Below are positions 57,501 through 64,000 of a stretch of DNA of 64,000 bases, in pieces. A program made the position numbers and the translations under genes. The notes under the pieces were generated by a model. The model had not been told where the DNA came from, ran no database searches, and was given only the letters and a program-made list of their open reading frames with translations. Each line of letters opens with the position of its first letter. Positions within the stretch are counted from its first letter, which is position 1. Origin of the DNA: Trebouxia sp. TZW2008 (taxonomy: Eukaryota; Chlorophyta; Trebouxiophyceae; Trebouxiales; Trebouxiaceae); NCBI GenBank assembly GCA_002118135.1, contig BDIU01000435.1, forward strand, positions 268-64,267, in the 5' to 3' direction.

Positions 57501-60500
57501 AGCACTTCAATGTTGGGCACATTTTGTACAGCAGCGAGTGGACCACATAAGGTCCAACATAGCAGCCCCACATGATCACGGCCAAGCAGAAAGGTGCATG
57601 TGGTATAATTATCATGACAGCACAGCACTCAGCATTAGAACACAAAGCTTTCTGGTGTAGTCGGCAATGGGACACATGCTGAAGGTGCATGCAGATCCTT
57701 GTACACAAATACATATATGCATGCGTTTGCTGCAGGATGGCTTACAGCAGTTGGCAGGGAAGTGTGTCTGTAGGTCTGCACCACATTAGGATGTGCCATA
57801 TCCATGCCCAACAGCGCTTCAACAGGCATGCCAGCCATGTCCTCTTCCCCTTGAAATCCAGCTGAAGCAACTGTGGCCTTAGCATGGGGCTGCACATCTA
57901 TGATCTGCAGTCAGGACAGGCAACGCATTGCACTATTGCTGATCTGAGCTGCACCAAAGCTTGATCAGAAAGACTGCAGCAGTAGCTTCAAAAGCTGCAT
58001 CCCTCGTCACTTTGGCTGTGTTGGCAGGAACCATGCTGTTCAAGACCAGCAGTAAGTGCACAAGACTTGATGCAAAGCACCAAGAGAGCGTACCTTGCAA
58101 GCTACGGCAGCGCCATTCCAAACAGCTCGATATACTCGGCCGAACCCGCCCTTGCCTAGCAGCGGCCCAAGCTTGACGTCGTCAAATGGCTGCCGAGCAG
58201 ATTGCAGCAGCAGTGAAGACCGGCGTGACCCTCGCGAGCCGAGAAGGCGGGAACTGTTCGTTGGGACCAAGGCGGGCTTGACTGAAACTAGATAGCGCGT
58301 ATGGTCATCTCCCATGGCGTCTATATGAGCTGGAATGGCGGTGCCTGCTGCTCCTGGTACCGCTTCAGCAGCCGCAGGTCTGTAGCACAAGGCGTCAGTC
58401 TTGTCCAATGCACTTTGTCATCAGACAGCACACAAGCTGTCTGCCACAATTGAGAAGGCTCACTGCTGTTGGACTGAAAGAAGTAAGGTCAAGGTCAATG
58501 GACACTGATGGACAGCAATGGGCAACGCATTGTAAAACAACTGCTGCAGTACCATGCAAAAGGCCTGTGATATGCTCATTGCGACTCAGCACCAGCATGC
58601 ATCGATCAAAGGCAGGCAAGCAGGAACAGAGTGCATGGTGTAGGTGGTCATTGATGCTGACTGCTCACTGTGCAAAAAGAGAGCACCTGAAAGTCATGTT
58701 GAAGGGCTCTGTCTTGTCCTTGAGCGTGACAGGGAAGCTGAAGGGCGTGTCATGCTCAGCCGCTTCCTTATACACAGCGTAAGCCTCCTCTGGGACAAAG
58801 CCCATCAGGTCAAAAATGCTCCACAAATCTGCACCCTTTGCTGCCTCTTGTGATATATCTACATAAAATAAGATTGACACTGATCACTACCATAGCAAAC
58901 AGCATCTGAGTGATGCATGTTGTGCATTCTGGCACAAACGCTAGGTGTGTGCAGCCCAGCTCCTGTACTGCCATATCTGCATTGTGCCAACTGCATGCTG
59001 TGATGCATGCTCAAGCATGTACATCATGCAGTGGACGTTGAGACCCTTGCAACAGAGCATTCAAGATATGCTGCAGGCTTCAGATGATGCCTTGCGCAGT
59101 CTGTCAATGACAGCTGTAGTCTCAACAGGTCCAGTCACAAATACAGAGTACAGTAAGCTCTCCTGGTGTGAACACTCAACATAAAGACATTCCCAATGTA
59201 AGACAATGTCATTGGTAAACAATCACTGCATACTGACTGCAGCGGCACCTCTGAGCAAGGACAATTGGAGGTAATGACAGTTTTCTTGGGCTCTAAAGCA
59301 GTCGTTACAAAGAGAAGTCGCTGTACCTGTAAGGCGGATCCACGGCTGATTCACAAAGCGAATGACCCAAGTCTTGCGCGCTGCTACATACTCACACAGC
59401 ATGATGCTGTCCTCCAGACTGTTCAGCAATACCTGCAGCAGAGCTCACTGTTCAACCCCAACACTGATGAAACGGTCGCAGCTTTTGTATCTTGGGCAAA
59501 GGAGTGTCTGCAGACATCAACCAAAGACAACTGCAGCTTGTGTGCATACAGATGACGCCAAACACAAAGTCATGCATGACCAACTTTACCTCAATGACAA
59601 AAGACCAGCGTCTAATGTGAGAACTGAATTAAACAGGTGACGCCGACCACGTGTCAGCAGCAAGCATCATAAAGCAATTTTCTGTCACAGCATCTTGACT
59701 GGTTGCTGGACTTAAGTATCTTGCACAGGCAGTCATGCAAGCTGATTTGACTCACATTGAGCTTGCTGTTGCGCCGCTGCAACACCTGGCCACTGTTCTC
59801 TTTCTCTAGGAGCAGCTGATCCTTTTGCATCTCCTTGATCACCAAACTGGCAAGATTGCACAGCACAGAGCAGTCCTGTGCTGTCACTTTGCGAGGCTCA
59901 TAGCCAAGCATGCATCTGCAAGGAAGCGTGACATGGTGCTAACAACAGCTGCAGCAATGGCTGTGCTAGAATCAATGAATCATTGACATGTTTGCTGATG
60001 AGGTCCTGCTAGATGCATGCAGAGGACCATGTTGCAAGAGGCTTCTGCTGGACTCTGTCTTCTGTCTATGCCAACAGAAGTCAGGTCTGCAGGCTGCAGT
60101 GGTGCTCAGACAGACTTTGAAACAATTATTGAAGTGGCATGCGTCAAAGCAAGCACCATTGCATTCTGCTTCAACACAACAAGCACATATCAGGATAGAG
60201 GAAGGGACGGGTGTTTTGCGCCTACAGGGTGCCCAGCTTGTGGCCATCCATAGCTACAAGCGGCGCTCCAGCATAGAACCTGATAGGCTTCTCCTTTCTT
60301 GCTACCAGGTCAAAGTCTGCAAACCTGCATTCACAATCGGGCGTTCATGTAAGTGTGCATGTCACACCACTTGACATTCCTTTAAAGGTGCAGTTCAATG
60401 GCGCTGCATCTCACCAGGAGAGCACTCAATGCATGTTTTGATATGTTACGTCTTTCGAAAGCCTGTGCCACATTCAGGCACTTCTAGTGGCTGAGCCGCA

Positions 60501-61186
60501 CGTAGGTCGAGCTTTACATACATGTGTTGATGCACATCTGAAGCAAGTCTCCAGGCTGATTGACGTTTCATGCCCCATGCAGAGCTGTTGAGAAAGGAGA
60601 CTGGGCAGTATCGTCTAAGCATTACGGCACAGAGTTGCTCATGCAGCAAGGAGGCAACATAAGGTACCTGGCGTCTTGACTTGCGTCCTCAACCACAAGC
60701 ACCTCATTGCCTTTTTGAGCAATTGCCCATGAGCAAAAACATGCCTGTTCTCGGTCCATCTGATTGTTCTCATATTCAAGACCTTGCAGAGACTTGAAGA
60801 ACACGCGCTCGCGATCAACAAGGGTGACAGCTGATATAGGGACATGAAATATGGTGCACACAAGTCGTGTGATGTCTTCAAACTTGGGGTCAAGCCTAGT
60901 GTCGCCAGGGCTGTATTCCTGTAAGCTTTCCAGGCGTTGTGAGTCATCTGAAGGCCTCAAAACTTTGAGCTCTATCTTCGGCTGAGCTATGTCGTCAGAG
61001 TCCTTGCTGAGAGATGCTTGAGTTCTGATTTCCTGTTCAACAGAGCTTACCGTGAAACAGGGCGACAGGATTCATAGTTGGTGTTTATTGAAGCCCAAGA
61101 GATGCCCTTGGTGCAAAAACGACGTGAGCACTCACCGGTGCTACTGCTTGCGAGTTGACCGAGCCTTTTGAAGGACCGCAGCCCAT
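54531..61186 (-). CDS. N-myristoylated GAF-PAS protein kinase
   Basis: Twelve minus-strand exons: 61186-61136, 61032-60668, 60324-60226, 59915-59756, 59432-59327, 58858-58687, 58379-58094, 57904-57746, 57226-57092, 56592-56389, 55345-55079, 54692-54531; frame kept at all joins; 721 aa. The first exon encodes MGCGPSKGS, a classic N-myristoylation site with a palmitoylatable Cys-3, so membrane attachment is likely. A GAF domain (about 45-220; FHVPISAVTLVDRERVFFKS, RFYAGAPLV, LGTLCMLG) is followed by PAS (about 226-345; VIRFVNQPW). The kinase domain (about 385-690) has GKGGFGRVYRA, VACK, HGDLTSLNVLL, DFGLSR and PPE in place of APE. It resembles the TKL/Raf-like sensor kinases common in green algae. 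The catalytic HRD reads HGD. The signal sensed is unknown. Confidence 0.9.
55811..55948. repeat. (TACA)n microsatellite, about 140 bp
   Basis: Tetranucleotide tract of TACA with some CACA units, inside the kinase intron between 56388 and 55346. The long HTYIHTYI and MYVCMYVC frames through it are repeat artefacts. Confidence 0.97.
57325..57418 (-). repeat. 5' echo of kinase exon 57226-57092
   Basis: On the minus strand it reads ASGKLTSLLKAEEAA and PSPRPES, against ASGNLTALLKAEEAA and PSPRPEA in the real exon. It starts after a similar CAG and lies 192 bases on the 5' side. Confidence 0.85.
59151..59323. mobile_element. MITE copy F (173 bp), abuts a kinase splice donor
   Basis: TA on both sides; ends CAGTAAGCTCTCCTGGTGTG and AAAGAGAAGTCGCTG. 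It lies in the intron between the two PAS exons. The kinase exon ends at 59327, and the donor GTACAG consists of one host G (59326), the TA target (59325-59324) and the CAG of the element's end. Confidence 0.85.
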
Positions 61187-61724
61187 GCCACGACGACAGT
61201 CGTTGCAACGCTAGCACTCAGCAGTTTTCAGAGCACTAACATCTGTTCAGTGCATAAAAACAATAGAGCTGCTCTATGTCTCGACCTACGCGTGAGACTC
61301 GTACGAGCTGGAACGCAGCCTCCACTCTGTTGCGTGACTAACTGACCAGCTGACGCCCTTTGCTTGACATCGCGTTGAACGACGACAAGCGCGACGACAT
61401 TGCTCGTGTGACGGAAGCGAGGAGCCCACGTGACTTCCGATGATGGCCGATCAATCAACGCAAAACGGGGAAGAAGGCATGAATGAAACTTTAAATCACG
61501 TCAACAGGAAGTTGGAACGCAATCGCTTCGCAAGTAATTGTCATCGAATGTCACTTGTGTGCTAGAGACGAACCTGGCCTCACGTCATGCCTGCCCTCTG
61601 TGCCTGCCTTTTGAGAGCGCGGTCCGTCCACCGGCGACAGATGGAAGCTTGCCCTAGCCTGGCCTTTCAGAAGGGCGAAGCGTTGCATGCCCGCATGAAC
61701 ACCTTGAGTGCAGTGCTGTTTGGG
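61187..61724. promoter_or_regulatory. Kinase promoter region
   Basis: About 540 bases between the stop of fumarylacetoacetase and the kinase start, both on the minus strand. The part 61150-61460 is richer in CG dinucleotides than most of the window, as expected for a 5' UTR/promoter. No TATA box was recognised. Confidence 0.4.
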
Positions 61725-62934
61725 CTAGTGCGCAGGCAAAACTTTTCCAGTGCAGTCCCCAAAGCCCACCCTGTACCCATCTCCCAGACAAACCCCTCTC
61801 ATGGTGACAGTATCACCATCTTCTAGAAATGTGCGTGTCTGCCCATGCTTCAGGGAAACATTTCTAGTCCCTGACCATGAAGCTTCCAAAAGGCTTCCGA
61901 GACCATCTTGGGCCTACAGACAAAACAGTGAAAAGCCTGCTTGGCACAACATGCTCAAGCTGCAGCAACAAGACTTCACTTGGCGGGTTCAGTCGGCAAG
62001 CTGCATGACTGCTGGCGCAACTAGTGCTGAACAGGCCAGCCTGGCAAGCACAGATTGGAAGCGGAATAAAATCTATTAGATCTGAGCAGTGCAGTCCCAT
62101 GCAGCGCAGAAAATTAGCATTTTGCAAAACACGACGTGAATCTGGCAAGTGCAGAAAGCAGCATTGATGCACAGCGCCAAAAGCTGAATCATCATCATTT
62201 CTGTTGGGACCCATGCACACATTTGTGGGTTGTGCAGAGTGTGACGTCCCTTGCGATGCAGATGATCAACATAAGATGTCAGGCCACTCAGATGCGCTGC
62301 TGTTGCTTTCATCTGCGCTGCTTGCCATAGCAAACCTGCCTGATGGCAACAATAGGACAAGGAAACTTACATCGTGAGGCATTCAAGCAAGAGCTTCCGC
62401 CAGCAAAAGCACCCCAAGATTGAAATAATACGCTCAAAAACAGCGCTGCTATCAAGATTTGAGACAGTACAACTTAGAGCATGAAACAGACTTACTGTGC
62501 TTGAGATGGTGCCAGTTCCCAGCAAATCCCCAGGTTCAAGATTGCAGCCGCCGCATGTGTGATGAGCCACCATCTGTTCTACAGTCCAGTACCTGCAAGA
62601 CCAGCACATGCATGCAGACAGAGCTGGCATTTGCTGCTTGCACTTTCCCTTTGTGTCAGTCTTGTGTAGCAACACTCATGTCAGCAGGCAAGCAGCATTA
62701 TGCAGAGCAGCGATTCTAAAATCAGGCACAGTGCAGCAACAGCGCCTGGTGAATACCAGCACACTTTGCAAGCTGTGAAAAGCTGAAACACAATATCTTT
62801 TGATGCAAAAACCCACCATCCATGTCTCTATTGCACTTGCTGATAGCGCAGCAGCAGGGTTGTAAGACAACCTGCTCTATATAAATAGATAGTCTCTTGT
62901 CGTCTATATATTAGTGCGGTCGTAAGAGAACCTG

Positions 62935-62972
<38 letters not shown>

Positions 62973-63661
62973 CCAGACATGAGGACGCATGCCTCACATG
63001 TGCTTCAAGTTGGTTCTTGTGATGGTGGTTGCCTCAGCACCTCCTTGTGGCTCAGTGCAATGCAGCAGGCTGTAGAGTATAGCATGCCAGACAAGAGGAT
63101 GCATGCCTCACATGTGTTTGAGGTTGCTTCTTGTGATGGTGGTTGCCTCTCTACTTCCTTCTGGCTGCAACAGCACCTCTAAATTTATATCATAGGTGAG
63201 GGCATGCTGCTGCTGCAAATATTCCAGCACTTCTGGGTCTTGCTTTGGCGCCTCACACCTGCAATCTTTCAGCGTTCAGAATTTGCTTATATACATGTCA
63301 TATGTCTTGATATATCATGTTTTGTATACGACATTCATCATCAATGTGTGTCACCATTCTGAGGTTTTGCAGCTGGGCAGATTGGTCACTAAGATTTGAC
63401 GTGGCTGCGCCCATTGCAGGCCCACCCTAAGCAATAATTGCGACAAGCTAAGGACACAATGTGCGTTGGCAGGACAGTCTGTGACATGGTGGCATTTCCA
63501 TTGATCTGCAGGTGGTATGTTGTTGCAAAGCAAATACGCATCTCGAATCAATAGGTTTGCAATAACTCAAGCTTTCAATGGGCTGTATCTAGGTCAGAGG
63601 TCGAGAACCTGAAAGGCTTTAAGGCATCCATGGTGACCACCCAAGGGCTTATGGTTGTCGC
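61725..63661 (-). CDS. FAH: Fumarylacetoacetase, C-terminal part (continues past right edge)
   Basis: Minus-strand exons 63661-63609, 63258-63112, 62592-62496 and 61913-61725 join in frame to the last 161 residues, stop TAG. Family motifs are clear: [100 protein letters not shown]. The enzyme splits fumarylacetoacetate into fumarate and acetoacetate, the last step of tyrosine breakdown. The N-terminal domain and the early catalytic residues lie outside the window to the right, beyond MITE G. Echo copies of two exons are present. Confidence 0.92.
62365..62410 (-). repeat. Weak 5' echo of the last FAH exon
   Basis: On the minus strand, a stretch ending GGAAGCTCTTGCTTGAATGC resembles GGTCTCGGAAGCCTTTTGGAAGC at the start of the exon at 61913. 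The match is short, so this call is tentative. Confidence 0.4.
62936..62972. repeat. (GATA)n microsatellite
   Basis: About nine perfect GATA units in an intron of fumarylacetoacetase, next to the exon echo at 62985-63050. Confidence 0.95.
62985..63050 (-). repeat. 3' echo of FAH exon 63258-63112
   Basis: The minus strand reads [18 protein letters not shown] and then GTGAGG, against [18 protein letters not shown] and GTGAGG at the end of the real exon, 114 bases away. The reading frame and donor are intact, but the exon's 5' half is missing. Confidence 0.9.
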
Positions 63662-63687
63662 CTGCAGCACATGCTCACTAGTTTGTA

Positions 63688-63997
63688 CCACTTGCTTTGT
63701 ACACCAAACTCTTGTTGTAAGGACACACGATGTAAGGACAATCTTGATGTAAAGACCACGCCATTGGTGACCAATCACTGCGTTCTGACTGCATTGGTCC
63801 CTCTGAGTAAGGACAATTTGATGTAAGGACAAGTTCACATCTCATGATGGAGATGATCATCGCTGATCATTTCCAGCCATGAGCGATGTGGATCATCGAT
63901 CCATGTAAGAATGATCCACAGCATTGTTACGTGGATGCTATAACGACTGCTTTGGCTTCTTGATAACCAAAGCAGTCATTACAGAGAGACTTCACTG
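63688..63997. mobile_element. MITE copy G with internal insertion (about 310 bp)
   Basis: The left end after TA is degenerate, but the core blocks (GTAAGGACA, GCATTGGTCCCTCTGAGTAA) match copies C and F. The right end CAGTCATTACAGAGAGACTTCACTG is followed by TA. Between core and right end lie about 100 extra bases containing ATGATC/GATCAT palindromes and a self-complementary GACTGCTTTGG...CCAAAGCAGTC. It could be two overlapping elements. Confidence 0.6.
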
Positions 63998-64000
63998 TAT

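Noticed and set aside
61587..61826. Plus-strand frame starting MPALCACLLRARS
   Set aside because: It lies antisense to the last fumarylacetoacetase exon, whose minus-strand protein matches the family precisely.
62998..63050. Mutually exclusive alternative exon of fumarylacetoacetase
   Set aside because: It is attractive because frame and donor are intact, but the real exon is longer (63258-63112) and leaves phase 2, so the copy would not join in frame from the preceding exon.

Overview
The window looks like nuclear DNA of a unicellular green alga (Chlorophyta). It has no bacterial operons. Genes are intron-rich, with GT-AG introns, two likely GC-AG introns and all three stop codons in use. 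The proteins fit a flagellated chlorophyte: a septin, a kinesin-9 of the flagellar KIF9/KLP1 type, a peroxisomal PEX5 receptor, a BET-type bromodomain protein and a GAF-PAS kinase. A trebouxiophyte such as the lichen photobiont Trebouxia would fit, but the genus is a guess. No tRNA, rRNA or CRISPR was seen. Layout: 680-2420 (+) BTB/BACK-like protein; about 3.4-24.9 kb (+) one probable giant gene (beta-propeller exons, then helical/TPR-like exons, then a long disordered Ser/Gln-rich tail); 25.7-30.3 kb (+) septin; 31.5-37.7 kb (-) bromodomain-NET protein, divergent from 38.2-44.9 kb (+) kinesin-9; 45.2-51.4 kb (+) PEX5; 51.8-53.4 kb (-) AN1/C2H2 zinc-finger protein; 54.5-61.2 kb (-) N-myristoylated GAF-PAS-kinase; 61.7 kb to the right edge (-) the C-terminal part of fumarylacetoacetase. 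For seven genes the exon chains were assembled by hand and keep frame through every listed junction (septin needs one GC donor); two proteins come out at plausible family sizes (PEX5 649 aa, kinesin-9 713 aa). Products are functionally unrelated, as expected for a eukaryotic chromosome. The most striking feature is not a gene. In at least seven of the genes, introns next to exons hold degraded tandem copies of part of that exon together with its splice site. I call these exon echoes; units are roughly 50-240 bp apart. They occur in the giant gene, septin, bromodomain gene, kinesin, PEX5, kinase and fumarylacetoacetase, and look like a genome-wide mode of intron growth by local tandem duplication. 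A second layer is a family of about 174-bp MITEs with TA target sites and CAGT-type inverted termini (seven copies; one supplies a splice donor in the kinase gene). A third is a dispersed cassette of about 60 bp that looks like a mini-exon with its own splice sites.
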